Positions 53,789 to 62,265 of a DNA stretch of 64,000 nt are shown in pieces. The stretch spans positions 744,001-808,000 of the forward strand of contig JBGAHD010000001.1 in assembly GCA_044226395.1 (NCBI GenBank), given 5' to 3'. The stretch's first letter is position 1. Each line of letters starts with the position of its first letter. Both the position numbers and the translations under genes were made by a program. Below the pieces are notes generated by a model, which searched no databases, had not been told where the DNA came from, and worked only from the letters and a program-made list of their open reading frames with translations. This DNA is from JBGAHD01 sp044226395 (GTDB lineage Bacteria > Pseudomonadota > Gammaproteobacteria > Xanthomonadales > Ahniellaceae).

Positions 53789-55108
53789 TCAGAACAACAA
53801 CGAGCGCCCCGCCCGCGCCAGCCGCGCGAGCAGGCGCTCGCGGCGCGCGTGATGGCGCGCGATGCCGGGTTCGCGCTCGATCAGACGATCGGTGAAGCGC
53901 AGGGCGCGCGCGGGATCGCGATCGATGTGTTCGGCGATCTTGGCTAGGCGTTCGAGCGCTTCGACGCAGGGTCGGGGCGCGTCGGCCAGGGGCTCGAGCA
54001 AAGCGCACACTTCCGGCCAGCGGCGCTGGCGGCGTCGGTGTCGGGCCAGGGCGCGGCGCACATCGTCGTGATGCAGCGCGCCAGTGAGCACGCGCTCGGC
54101 GGCCTGCTCGCGACCGAGCTTTCGAAGGCGCTCGGCGATGGCGACGGGGTCGGCGTCGAAGCGCGTCGGTTCGGCCCACACCTCGCCCAAGGTCGCGAGC
54201 AAACGCGCGAGCGATACGATGTCCTGACGATTGTGCCGCACCACTTCGGTCAGCATCGCGCCATCGCCTTGGCGCAGGAAATGATGGAAGGCCTGCGGCG
54301 CGAAGGCGCCGGGCAGATCGTCGACGCGCTCGATGCCGAGCAAGCGCCGCTCGGCGGTCTGCAAACGGCAATCGGGCCAGCGCTTGTCGAAGGCGCGACG
54401 CAGCGGATGCATCAGATCCCAATGCCGCAGCCGCGACAGCGGATCGACCGCGCGCGCCAAGCGAAAGCGCGCGGCGAGCAGCGGCAGATCGAAAGTCTTG
54501 CCGTTGAAGCTTACGAGCACCGCATCCTCGGGCACTTCGCGCGCGAAGGCCTCGAGCCACGCGGCTTCGGCGCGCGGCGAGGTCAATAGCCATTGTTCGA
54601 CGAGCAAGTGACCGTCCCGCCAACGCGCCAGCCCGAGCAGAAAGATCAAGGTGCCCGTGCCACCGGCGAGGCCCGTGGTTTCGGTATCGAGAAAGATCAG
54701 CGGCGATGTTGTCGTGCCCTCGCCCGCTTCCCAAACGGGCGGCGTCGTCTCCGACACGGGACCGCTGTGCGTCGGCGGCACCAAGGTCTGGATGCGACGC
54801 ACGCCTGGGCTGAGTTCTTCGCCCGGCAAGGCTTGCTCGGCCGCGCGCTGGCGCGCGTCGCGCGTGCGTTGTGCTTGGCGCAGTTGTTCGACTTGGCGCG
54901 CCCAGTCCGGCGCCGCGGGCACGGCCGATTGCACGGCGCCGCCGGTTTGGCGCACGAGCGCGGTGAGGCGCGCGCGAAGATTGGTGGTGGGCTTGGTGAC
55001 TGGCGCGGCGGTGGCATCGATCCGCGCGGGCGCCGACGTGTCGCGCTCGCGATCGACGCGCGCCGCCATATCGACCGACGCGCGCGGGGTCGCGAGCGAC
55101 TCGCTCAT
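53789..55108 (-). CDS. mrfB: MrfB/YprB-like 3'-5' exonuclease
   Basis: A 439-residue protein with an RNase H-like exonuclease domain (about 135-310): 'LIFLDTETTGLAGGTGT' with Asp141/Glu143, 'SFNGKTFDLPLLAAR', and a distal 'VRHNRQDIVSLARL'. A Thr/Ala/Arg-rich leader precedes it and a helical Arg-rich region follows. In Bacillus the YprA/YprB (MrfA/MrfB) pair repairs mitomycin C damage; here the nuclease follows its helicase partner by 19 bp. Start 55108 is preferred; 55141, inside the helicase gene, is an alternative without a ribosome site. Confidence 0.85.
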   Translation of the reverse strand: MSESLATPRASVDMAARVDRERDTSAPARIDATAAPVTKPTTNLRARLTALVRQTGGAVQSAVPAAPDWARQVEQLRQAQRTRDARQRAAEQALPGEELSPGVRRIQTLVPPTHSGPVSETTPPVWEAGEGTTTSPLIFLDTETTGLAGGTGTLIFLLGLARWRDGHLLVEQWLLTSPRAEAAWLEAFAREVPEDAVLVSFNGKTFDLPLLAARFRLARAVDPLSRLRHWDLMHPLRRAFDKRWPDCRLQTAERRLLGIERVDDLPGAFAPQAFHHFLRQGDGAMLTEVVRHNRQDIVSLARLLATLGEVWAEPTRFDADPVAIAERLRKLGREQAAERVLTGALHHDDVRRALARHRRRQRRWPEVCALLEPLADAPRPCVEALERLAKIAEHIDRDPARALRFTDRLIEREPGIARHHARRERLLARLARAGRSLLF

Positions 55109-55127
55109 CACGACCGGCTCGCCATGT

Positions 55128-57536
55128 TCAGGCGTGTCCATGCAGCAACCGCAGCACGCGCAGCGCGAAGTCCTTGGGCGCGCGCTGCGACTGTTCGTCA
55201 CTCTGCAACACGGGTCCCACGCACGCCGGGCAGCCGTGGCGGCAATCGCAGCGCTCGACCAGGCGCAACGCGTCGTCGACGATCACGGTCTGCTCGCGAA
55301 ACAAAGGTTCGGAGAAGCCCGTGCCGCCCGGGTAGTTGTCGTAGAGGAACACCGTGGGCTCGAAGCGCGATAGCGTTTCCGGCGACAACGGCCGGTCCGA
55401 GGCATCGCGCAATTCACCGCGACCCTGCGCGCCCACGGTCGCGGCCCAGTCGCCGGCGCCCGAGCCCACGGCCTTGCCGATGTCGCGCGATTCGGCCATG
55501 GCGCGCAACACGGCCACGGTGTGCAGGGCGTACGCGGCGCCGAGGAAACCGTCGAGCGCGGCGTGGCGGCTGTCGAAGACGCGCATCAATTCTTCTTCGC
55601 GCAGACGCCACCACAGACTGGAGGTGTGCATCTCCTGATCGGGCAGGTTCACCGGGCCGTAGCCGACGTTTTCGTGCGTGTAGTAGCGAATCTTCTTGTA
55701 GCCGGTGACGCGGCGGATCAGATGCACTTCGCCGTGGCCGCGTTCGACGCCCTGCTCGGTCGTGCCGTCGAAGCGCTCGAGGATCTTGAGCTTTTGATAG
55801 TCGATGGCGTCGGTGTAGTAATCGGCCGTGGTGCGGGTGACGAAGGCCTTGCGCCCGACCCAGTCGAGTTTCTCGACTTGCCAGGGCTTGCTCTGGATCA
55901 GATGGATGGCGCCTTCGTAGAGCGTGGTCGCGGCGGCGCTGTAGTCCACTTCGGCCAGCACGGTCTGGCGACCGTCAGTGCGATCGATGACCAGGAAATT
56001 GCCATCGGCCACCGAGCGCAGATTGACCGCGTTGGCGGGATAGCTGTCGGCGATCCAATGCCAGGCATCGCCGTCGGCATGGAGCACGCCGGTCTCGCCG
56101 AGGAATTCCAGAAAGCCGCGCGGGTCCTGGCCGCCGAACTGTTCGCCGTCCTTGAACGGCAGCTCGAACGCGGCGCAGCGCACGTGATCGAGCGCGATCA
56201 GCAGTTGATCGGGAGCGATGCGGGCTTGCTCGGGGCTGGCGCCGAGGAAGAACTCGGGGTGGCGCACGATGTATTGGTCGAGCGCTTCCGAACCGGCGAC
56301 CAGCACGCCGAGCGCCGCGCGCTGGCGCCGCCCCGCCCGACCCAAGCGTTGCCAGGTCGCGGCGATCGAGCCGGGATAGCCGTTGAGCACGCAGACGTCG
56401 AGGGCACCGATGTCGACCCCAAGTTCCAGCGCCGAGGTCGTGACGACGCCATCGATCTCCCCCGCGCGCAGCTTGCGTTCGACGGCGCGGCGCTCCTCGG
56501 GCAAATAGCCGCCACGATAGGCATGCACGCGCGGCGGGCGGCGCGGGTCGTGATCGAACACGTCCTTGAGGTACTTGGTCAGCACCTCGACCAGCAAGCG
56601 CGACTGCGCGAAGACGATGGTCTTGAGCCCGGCCCGGATCGAAGTGCGCGCGATCCGGTTCGACTGCGAGCGCGCCGAGGCGCGGATGCCCAGGTCCGGG
56701 TTCACCACCGGCGGGTTCCACAGCAGCAGATGGCGCGCGCCGCGGGGCGCGCCGCTTTCGGTGATGGCGTGGACCGGCGTGCCGAGCAGCGCCTGGGCGT
56801 GCTCTTGCGGATTGCCGATCGTGGCCGAGCACAGAATGAAACGCGGCTTGACCCCATAGAAGGCGCAGATTCGACGCAGGCGTCGAATGACATTGGCCAC
56901 GTGCGAACCGAACACGCCGCGATAGCCGTGGACCTCGTCGATGACGACATAGGCCAGGCTTTCGAAGAACTGCGCCCACTTGGTGTGGTGCGGCAGGATG
57001 GCGGTGTGCAGCATGTCGGGGTTGGTCACCACGACATCGCCCTTGGTACGCACGGCGCGACGGGCATCGCCCGGGGTATCGCCATCGAAGGTGAAGGCGC
57101 GCACGCCGAGTTCGCCGGCGCGGTTGAGTTCGTTCAACTCCGCGACCTGATCCTGGGCCAGGGCCTTGGTGGGGAACAGATAGAGCGCCTTCGCCTGCGC
57201 GCCGCGCACGGCATTGAGCACGGGCAAGTTGTAGCAAAGGGTTTTGCCCGAAGCAGTGGGCGTGACGACGACCACGTCATTGCCGGCTTCGATCGCGTCC
57301 CAGGCTTCGCGCTGATGACTGTACAGACGCGTGATTCCTCTTCGTTCCAGCGCGGTTCTGATCTGGTCGTCGAGGGTCTCGGGGAAATCCGCGTAGCGGC
57401 CGGTCTGCGCGGGTTCGGTCAGCTCGCCGGTGATGCGGTCGGCGTACTTGCGCTTGAAGGCCGCGATCAGGGCATCGACCTCGATGGTCTGACGCTTGGG
57501 CCGCGTCGGCACGAGGGTGGTGGCGAGGCTGGTCAT
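55128..57536 (-). CDS. mrfA: MrfA/YprA-like DEAD-box helicase with DUF1998
   Basis: An 802-residue superfamily 2 helicase. Walker A TPTASGKT is at 92-99, the DExH box is DEVH at 200-203, 'CSATIGNP' and a second RecA domain ('TTSALELGVDIGALD', 'QRLGRAGRR') follow, and the C-terminal DUF1998 region ends with a four-Cys zinc site (763, 765, 769, 772). In B. subtilis MrfA with MrfB is needed for a UvrABC-independent mitomycin repair route. It is divergent from lexA across 521 bp that hold a 12-unit tandem repeat, a context consistent with DNA damage response. Confidence 0.92.
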   Translation of the reverse strand: MTSLATTLVPTRPKRQTIEVDALIAAFKRKYADRITGELTEPAQTGRYADFPETLDDQIRTALERRGITRLYSHQREAWDAIEAGNDVVVVTPTASGKTLCYNLPVLNAVRGAQAKALYLFPTKALAQDQVAELNELNRAGELGVRAFTFDGDTPGDARRAVRTKGDVVVTNPDMLHTAILPHHTKWAQFFESLAYVVIDEVHGYRGVFGSHVANVIRRLRRICAFYGVKPRFILCSATIGNPQEHAQALLGTPVHAITESGAPRGARHLLLWNPPVVNPDLGIRASARSQSNRIARTSIRAGLKTIVFAQSRLLVEVLTKYLKDVFDHDPRRPPRVHAYRGGYLPEERRAVERKLRAGEIDGVVTTSALELGVDIGALDVCVLNGYPGSIAATWQRLGRAGRRQRAALGVLVAGSEALDQYIVRHPEFFLGASPEQARIAPDQLLIALDHVRCAAFELPFKDGEQFGGQDPRGFLEFLGETGVLHADGDAWHWIADSYPANAVNLRSVADGNFLVIDRTDGRQTVLAEVDYSAAATTLYEGAIHLIQSKPWQVEKLDWVGRKAFVTRTTADYYTDAIDYQKLKILERFDGTTEQGVERGHGEVHLIRRVTGYKKIRYYTHENVGYGPVNLPDQEMHTSSLWWRLREEELMRVFDSRHAALDGFLGAAYALHTVAVLRAMAESRDIGKAVGSGAGDWAATVGAQGRGELRDASDRPLSPETLSRFEPTVFLYDNYPGGTGFSEPLFREQTVIVDDALRLVERCDCRHGCPACVGPVLQSDEQSQRAPKDFALRVLRLLHGHA

Positions 57537-57612
57537 GGCGGATTCCCCATTCGTTCTTCAAAGAGAGTACGAAACGGATAGAGAACGCACAAGTGGCGGG
57601 GATCGTCGCTCT

Positions 57613-57816
57613 TGGTGGGTGTCCTCGAGTGGTGGGTGTCCTCGAGTGGTGGGTGTCCTCGAGTGGTGGGTGTCCTCGAGTGGTGGGTGTCCTCGAGTGG
57701 TGGGTGTCCTCGAGTGGTGGGTGTCCTCGAGTGGTGGGTGTCCTCGAGTGGTGGGTGTCCTCGAGTGGTGGGTGTCCTCGAGTGGTGGGTGTCCTCGAGT
57801 GGTGGGTGTCCTCGAT
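57613..57816. repeat. Twelve near-identical 17-bp tandem repeats
   Basis: TGGTGGGTGTCCTCGAG is repeated from 57613 in exact 17-bp steps. Eleven copies are identical and the twelfth differs only in its last base. Each unit contains the palindrome CTCGAG. No frame is blocked by stops, so spurious proteins with a 17-residue period can be drawn through it. It lies in the intergenic region between mrfA (minus) and lexA (plus), 76 bp from the mrfA start. Confidence 0.97.
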
Positions 57817-57843
57817 GTGGACGCACGCGAGCGGAAGGTCGGC

Positions 57844-57870
57844 GCGTCGAGGGCGTCGAGGGCGTCGAGA
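57844..57870. repeat. Three 9-bp tandem repeats
   Basis: GCGTCGAGG occurs twice and GCGTCGAGA once, head to tail, shortly after the 17-bp array. The remainder of the gap up to 58057 holds no gene; a possible GTAC-N4-ATTGC element at 57989-58001 is noted among findings. Confidence 0.8.
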
Positions 57871-58057
57871 GAACGATCGTTGGTGAGGTCAATCGAGAGA
57901 AAGCGTGACGTCCGCGGGCAGCGATGCGGGGTGTTCAAACCCCATTTGCGCGCGAAGCTTGGCAAGATGGCTCGCTTTCGTGCTGCAAGTACTGGTATTG
58001 CGGTGATTTTCGGCTTAGCATGTTCCCCGTCCGTTCTGCAAGCGGAGTTCGGGGCCG

Positions 58058-59020
58058 ATGGAAAACCCACAAGACAAACGCGGCACGAAAAAGAAGCGCG
58101 AGGAGAACCTGACCGATCTGCGTCAGATGGATCTCTGGTCAAGCGGCGCATCGGTGCCAAGCGCGCCTGCGGCCAGCGCGCCCACGGCCAGTGCGCCCGA
58201 AGCTCCAGTCGCCATCAAGACTTCGCCACAAGCCACTGAAAAGAAAGCGGTTGTGGATCAACCTCAAGTGGTTTCTCAGGTCGTGATGAGTGCGCCCACG
58301 GCGGCTCCAGCGAACGCGGCGAAAACCGAAACGACACCAACGGCGAACCGTCCCGCGCGCTTGCCCACCGCGGCGCCCGCGACGACGCGCGTGACTCACG
58401 CGAGCGCCGATGCCCTGCCGCCGCTCACGCGGCGTCAGCACGACATCCTCGACTACTTGCGCGAACGCGCGGCGCGCGGTCAGCGCCCGCCTTCGCTCAC
58501 CGAGATTTGCCGCGACCTGGGGTTGATCTCTCGCGGTTCCCTGCACAAGCAAATCGTCGCGCTGGTCGCGGCGGGCTTGGTCGAACCCATGAACGGCAAG
58601 CAGCGCGGCGTGCGGCTGCTCAGTGCCGCCAACGATTCCGGCGAGGTGCCCTTGCTCGGCGCGATCGCGGCGGGCAAGCCGCTCGAGGCGCTCACGCGCG
58701 ACGAGTCGATCGTGCTGCCGACGTGGATGCGCGCCGGCAACGAGTGCTACGCGCTGCGGGTCAAGGGCGATTCCATGCGCGACGTCGGCATTCTCGACGG
58801 CGACGTGGTGGTGATCGAGCCGCGCCAGACCGCGCGCAATGGCGAGACCGTGGTCGCCCTGATCGATGGCACCGAGGCCACGCTCAAGCGCATCGAGCAG
58901 CGCCCGGGCACGGTGGTGCTGCACGCGGAAAACCCCGCCTTCGCGCCGCAACGATACGAGGCCGAGCGCGTGCGCATTCAAGGCGTGGTGGTGGCGCAGT
59001 TGCGCCGTTATCGACTGTGA
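58058..59020 (+). CDS. lexA: LexA repressor with long N-terminal extension
   Basis: A 320-residue LexA. The winged helix-turn-helix begins at about residue 123 ('LTRRQHDILDYLRERA', 'PSLTEICRDLGLISRGSLHKQ'). The self-cleavage pair Ala205-Gly206, the catalytic Ser239 (GDSM) and Lys277 are present with normal spacing, so RecA-stimulated cleavage should work. Residues 1-122 are extra compared with E. coli: a charged start (MENPQDKRGTKKKREEN), then a Pro/Ala/Thr-rich stretch. GGAG lies 10 nt before the ATG at 58058; the only near-canonical internal start, GTG at 58391, has no ribosome site. LexA represses SOS genes. Confidence 0.88.
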   Translation: MENPQDKRGTKKKREENLTDLRQMDLWSSGASVPSAPAASAPTASAPEAPVAIKTSPQATEKKAVVDQPQVVSQVVMSAPTAAPANAAKTETTPTANRPARLPTAAPATTRVTHASADALPPLTRRQHDILDYLRERAARGQRPPSLTEICRDLGLISRGSLHKQIVALVAAGLVEPMNGKQRGVRLLSAANDSGEVPLLGAIAAGKPLEALTRDESIVLPTWMRAGNECYALRVKGDSMRDVGILDGDVVVIEPRQTARNGETVVALIDGTEATLKRIEQRPGTVVLHAENPAFAPQRYEAERVRIQGVVVAQLRRYRL

Positions 59021-59032
59021 TCGCGAAAGCGC

Positions 59033-59051
59033 GGGCGGAGTGACTCCGCCC
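59033..59051. terminator. Hairpin between convergent lexA and cold shock genes
   Basis: A perfect 8-bp stem (GGGCGGAG, loop TGA, CTCCGCCC) lies 12 bp after the lexA stop in a 56-bp convergent gap. No strong T-run follows on either strand, so termination is likely but not certain. Confidence 0.5.
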
Positions 59052-59076
59052 GTTCACGTGCTCCGCGCGAAAGACC

Positions 59077-59283
59077 TCAGGACTGCGGACTGACGCCCGC
59101 GGCCTGCGAGCCCTTGGGCCCTTGAACCACCTCGAAGGTGACCCGCTGGCCTTCCTTGAGGCTGCGGAAACCCTGCGAATTGATCGCCGAGTAGTGCACG
59201 AAGATATCTTCCCCACCCTCTTCCGGCGCGATGAAGCCAAACCCCTTGGCGTCATTGAACCACTTGACCGTACCCGATCTCAT
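59077..59283 (-). CDS. Cold shock domain protein
   Basis: A 68-residue CspA-family protein: 'GTVKWFNDAKGFGFIAPEEGGEDIFVHYSAI' in pieces, with RNP1 KGFGFI and RNP2 DIFVH, ending 'GPKGSQAAGVSPQS'. It binds single-stranded nucleic acid and melts RNA structure. GGGAG precedes the ATG. About 155 bp separate it from the gene upstream on the same strand, leaving room for the long untranslated leader usual for csp genes. Confidence 0.95.
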   Translation of the reverse strand: MRSGTVKWFNDAKGFGFIAPEEGGEDIFVHYSAINSQGFRSLKEGQRVTFEVVQGPKGSQAAGVSPQS

Positions 59284-59384
59284 TGTCGCTCCCCATTGCT
59301 GTGAAATACCGCGCCAGCCCCCCGGCCGACGCGATAGCGGGCGAGTATGCGTTGGCCGACTTTGGCACGCAAGATGGGTCCAGG

Positions 59385-59407
59385 ACGCGCGCGCGAGCCG
59401 CGCGCGT
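59385..59407 (-). terminator. GC-rich hairpin between phosphorylase and cold shock genes
   Basis: A 9-bp stem (ACGCGCGCG, 5-nt loop, complement) lies 31 bp after the phosphorylase stop, read on the minus strand. No T-run follows. It may end that transcript or belong to the cold shock leader. Confidence 0.4.
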
Positions 59408-59438
59408 GGGGATCGAATGGCCTCGGCGAGGCGCGCGA

Positions 59439-60209
59439 TCAGGCCGCGAGCAGCGCGCCGATGATCGCGGGCAAGCGCGCGGTGGCGGACTTCAGATGGC
59501 CGAAGATTTCGTCCATCGTGATCGGCGGCGCGTGCACGCCGACGCCGGCCTCGGAGCAACCGGCGGCCCAGTTGGCGACCATGCACAAGGTCGCGTAGTC
59601 GAGTTCGAGTTCGCGCGCCAACGCGGCCTCGGGCATGGTGGTCATGCCCACCAGGTCGCAACCGTCGCGCGCCAAACGCACCACTTCGGCGGTGGTTTCC
59701 AGACGCGGGCCTTGCGTCACCGCGAGCACGCCATGCGGCACGACGTCCGTGCCCGAAGCGCGCGCGGCGGCGAGCAGGGCCGCGCGCAGCGGCTCGTGAA
59801 ACGGCTCGGTGAAATCGATGTGGGTGACTTCGGTCGCGGTGTCGGTATCGCAATAGCTGCTGATGCGGCCCTGCGTGTAGTCGATCAACTGATGCGGCAC
59901 GGCGATGACGCGCGGACCCATTTCGCGCGTGATGCCACCCACGGCGTTGACCGCGACCACGCGCTTCGCGCCGGCTTCGCGCACGGCCCAGACATTGGCG
60001 CGGTAGTTCACGCGATGCGGCGCGTGCTTGTGCCCGGCACCGTGGCGCGCGAGAAAACCCACGCGCGCCGCGCCCAAGCGACCAATCACGAGATCGTCCG
60101 AAGGCTTGCCGAACGGCGTGTCGATGGCGCGCCGCTCCACCACTTCCAGACCCGGGAACTGATACAGGCCCGTGCCGCCGATCACCGCCAGATCGAGAGT
60201 CGCGCTCAT
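59439..60209 (-). CDS. S-methyl-5'-thioinosine / thioadenosine phosphorylase
   Basis: A 256-residue purine nucleoside phosphorylase-fold protein: 'AVIGGTGLYQFPGL' near the start, 'FLARHGAGHKHAPHRVNYRANV', 'GVLAVTQGPRLETTAEV', and 'DLVGMTTMPEAALARELEL'. The pseudomonad enzyme in the same lexA/nagZ neighbourhood uses methylthioinosine, and the 'MTTMPEAALA' site is of that type. It would release hypoxanthine and methylthioribose-1-phosphate. The hpt gene is 2 bp upstream, so hypoxanthine can be salvaged to IMP. It shares an operon with nagZ. Confidence 0.88.
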   Translation of the reverse strand: MSATLDLAVIGGTGLYQFPGLEVVERRAIDTPFGKPSDDLVIGRLGAARVGFLARHGAGHKHAPHRVNYRANVWAVREAGAKRVVAVNAVGGITREMGPRVIAVPHQLIDYTQGRISSYCDTDTATEVTHIDFTEPFHEPLRAALLAAARASGTDVVPHGVLAVTQGPRLETTAEVVRLARDGCDLVGMTTMPEAALARELELDYATLCMVANWAAGCSEAGVGVHAPPITMDEIFGHLKSATARLPAIIGALLAA

Positions 60210-60211
60210 GC

Positions 60212-60751
60212 TCAGACCGCGTAGATGGCCGGCAGATTGCGGCCCTGTTCGTGATAGTCCATGCCGAAGCCGAACACGTAGCGATCGGGCACTTCGACGC
60301 CGACGAAATCGGCCTTGAGTCCAGGCACGCAGCGATCGTGCACCTTCAAGGCGAGCACGGCGATGCGCACCGAGGCCGCGCCTTGCGTCGCGCAGAAATC
60401 GCGCACCGCAGCCAGCGTGTGGCCTTCGTCGAGAATGTCGTCGACGATCAGCACGTGGCGACCCTTCAGATCCAGGTTCGGCTTCTTGATCCAGTGCAAC
60501 TGCCCACCGCTGGTCTCGCCGCGATAGCGCGTGGCGTGCAGATAATCGAACTCGCAGTCGACGGTGAGCGTGGTGGCCAGATGGCCGCCGAACACCAGCG
60601 CGCCGTTCATGATGGTCAGAAACACGACCTCCTGACCGGCGCAGGCGCGGTTGATCTGCGCGCCCATCCGCGCGATGGCCTCGATCAGCGTGGCATTGTC
60701 GATCAGGCGATCGGCGCTCTTGAGCGCCTCGGACAGCGCGGGACGGTTCAT
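60212..60751 (-). CDS. hpt: Hypoxanthine phosphoribosyltransferase
   Basis: A 179-residue type I PRTase with the PRPP motif in 'VLIVDDILDEGHTLAAV' and 'FLTIMNGALVFGGHLA' near the N-terminus. It makes IMP (and perhaps GMP) from the base and PRPP. The start overlaps the nagZ stop by one base, and the stop lies 2 bp before the methylthioinosine phosphorylase, which produces hypoxanthine. That order suggests a purine salvage unit coupled to methylthio-compound recycling. Confidence 0.95.
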   Translation of the reverse strand: MNRPALSEALKSADRLIDNATLIEAIARMGAQINRACAGQEVVFLTIMNGALVFGGHLATTLTVDCEFDYLHATRYRGETSGGQLHWIKKPNLDLKGRHVLIVDDILDEGHTLAAVRDFCATQGAASVRIAVLALKVHDRCVPGLKADFVGVEVPDRYVFGFGMDYHEQGRNLPAIYAV

Positions 60752-61767
60752 CAGGCAGTCTCCTTCCGACCGCTCAACGCGGTCACACGGGCAATGAATT
60801 GGTCGCGTTGCGGATTGCGAATCAGCTCGCCCCAGGTTTGCGGCACCAGGCCTTGCAGCGACGCTATCAGATCATTCGCGGCGGGCGCATGACCGTTGAC
60901 CGCGGCCAGCGAATCCTCGACCAGACTCGGGTGACACACCAACACGAAATCGCAGCCGGCACGAAGGTGCGCGTGAATGCGCGCGGCCACGCCACCGGCC
61001 GACTCGGCCGCGGCCATGCCGATGTCATCGCTGAACACGGCGCCGGTGAACTTCAACTCGCCGCGCAAGATCTCGCGAATCCACTTCGTCGAGTAACCGG
61101 CCGGATCAGGGTCGACGGCGGGATAGCTGACGTGGGCCATCATCACCGCCTCGGCGCCCGAGTCGATGGCGTCGGCGAAGGGCAGTACGTCCTCGGCGCG
61201 AATCGTGGCCCAGTCGCGCGGATCGACCGCGTGGTCGAAATGCGTGTCCTCGAGCACCGAACCGTGTCCGGGGAAATGCTTGATCGTGGCGGCCATGCCG
61301 GCCATGCGCATGCCGCGCAGATAACCCAGGCCCAACTCGCTCACGGCGGTGGGCGCGGCATGGAACGCGCGATCGCCGATGGCGCGATTGCCGCGCATCA
61401 GATCGACCACGGGCGCGAAGGACAGATCGATGTCGATGGCGCGCATTTCGCTGGCCATCAGCCACGCGTGCTGCTCGGCCAGATCGACCGCGCCGACCGA
61501 ATCGCCGTCGTACAACGCGCCGATCGCCGACAACGGCGGCAGCGCGGTGAAGCCTTCGCGGAAGCGCTGCACGCGCCCGCCTTCCTGATCGACGCAGATC
61601 AGGAACGGCCCACCGCGCAGATGGCGAATGCTGCCGATCAAGGCCGTGACCTGCGCGCGCGATTCGAAATTGCGCGCGAACAGAATCACGCCGCTCACCG
61701 CCGGATGCGTGATCCAGGCGCGTTCGCGTTCGGCCAACACCTTGCCTTCGATACCGATGATCAGCAT
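60751..61767 (-). CDS. nagZ: Beta-N-acetylhexosaminidase (muropeptide recycling)
   Basis: A 338-residue cytoplasmic GH3 enzyme. It shows 'LICVDQEGGRVQRF', 'IKHFPGHGSVLEDTH' (163-176, His176 of the acid/base dyad), and the nucleophile Asp247 in 'VFSDDIGM'. It removes GlcNAc from anhydro-muropeptides; the product can influence beta-lactamase induction in relatives. Length and motifs are complete. It lies one base before a CYTH gene upstream and overlaps hpt downstream. Confidence 0.96.
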   Translation of the reverse strand: MLIIGIEGKVLAERERAWITHPAVSGVILFARNFESRAQVTALIGSIRHLRGGPFLICVDQEGGRVQRFREGFTALPPLSAIGALYDGDSVGAVDLAEQHAWLMASEMRAIDIDLSFAPVVDLMRGNRAIGDRAFHAAPTAVSELGLGYLRGMRMAGMAATIKHFPGHGSVLEDTHFDHAVDPRDWATIRAEDVLPFADAIDSGAEAVMMAHVSYPAVDPDPAGYSTKWIREILRGELKFTGAVFSDDIGMAAAESAGGVAARIHAHLRAGCDFVLVCHPSLVEDSLAAVNGHAPAANDLIASLQGLVPQTWGELIRNPQRDQFIARVTALSGRKETA

Positions 61768-61768
61768 G

Positions 61769-62260
61769 TCATTCCCGCCCCATCAGGGCTTGCCGGTCGG
61801 GCCAGCGCGAGAACGGCTCGCGCGCCAGGTTGAGATTGTAGTAGCGCGTCTCGTCGGTGACTTCGCGTCCGAGCCACGCGGGCCGCGCGAAGTCGGCATC
61901 GGCGCGATCGAGTTCGATCTCGGCCACCACCAGTCCGGCGTTCTCGCCCAGGAATTCGTCAATTTCCCAGGTGTAAGGCCCGGCGGGCACGAGGTGCCGC
62001 ACCTTCTCCACGCGCCCGGGGCAGAAGGCGGCGAGCATGTGCTCGGCGTCGGCCAGGGGAATGGCGTATTCGAATTCGAGACGTGTCGATCCGGCGACGC
62101 GCGATTTGATGTTGAGCCACGCGCGCTCGCCGGCCACGCGCACGCGCGCGGAGCAGGCATCGCCGCCCAGATAACCTTGGCTCAGGCGTTCGCTCGAGGT
62201 CACCTCGGCGCGCCAGCGCGCATCAGCGAGCAGGAATTTACGTTCGATCTCGACGGCCAT
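61769..62260 (-). CDS. CYTH domain protein
   Basis: A 163-residue protein starting MAVEIERKFLL, the ExExK signature of the CYTH/triphosphate tunnel fold, with 'RLSQGYLG', 'RVRVAGERAWLNIKS', 'LEFEYAIPLADAEHML' and 'WEIDEFLGENAGLVVAEIEL' giving alternating acidic and basic tunnel residues. Bacterial members hydrolyse inorganic triphosphate or thiamine triphosphate; which one is unknown here. It lies one base upstream of nagZ and 5 bp after rlmD. Confidence 0.9.
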   Translation of the reverse strand: MAVEIERKFLLADARWRAEVTSSERLSQGYLGGDACSARVRVAGERAWLNIKSRVAGSTRLEFEYAIPLADAEHMLAAFCPGRVEKVRHLVPAGPYTWEIDEFLGENAGLVVAEIELDRADADFARPAWLGREVTDETRYYNLNLAREPFSRWPDRQALMGRE

Positions 62261-62265
62261 GACGC

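Noticed and set aside
57496..58239. Apparent repetitive protein read through the 17-bp repeats
   Set aside because: A 17-bp unit without stops opens all frames automatically; there is no start with a ribosome site or homology.
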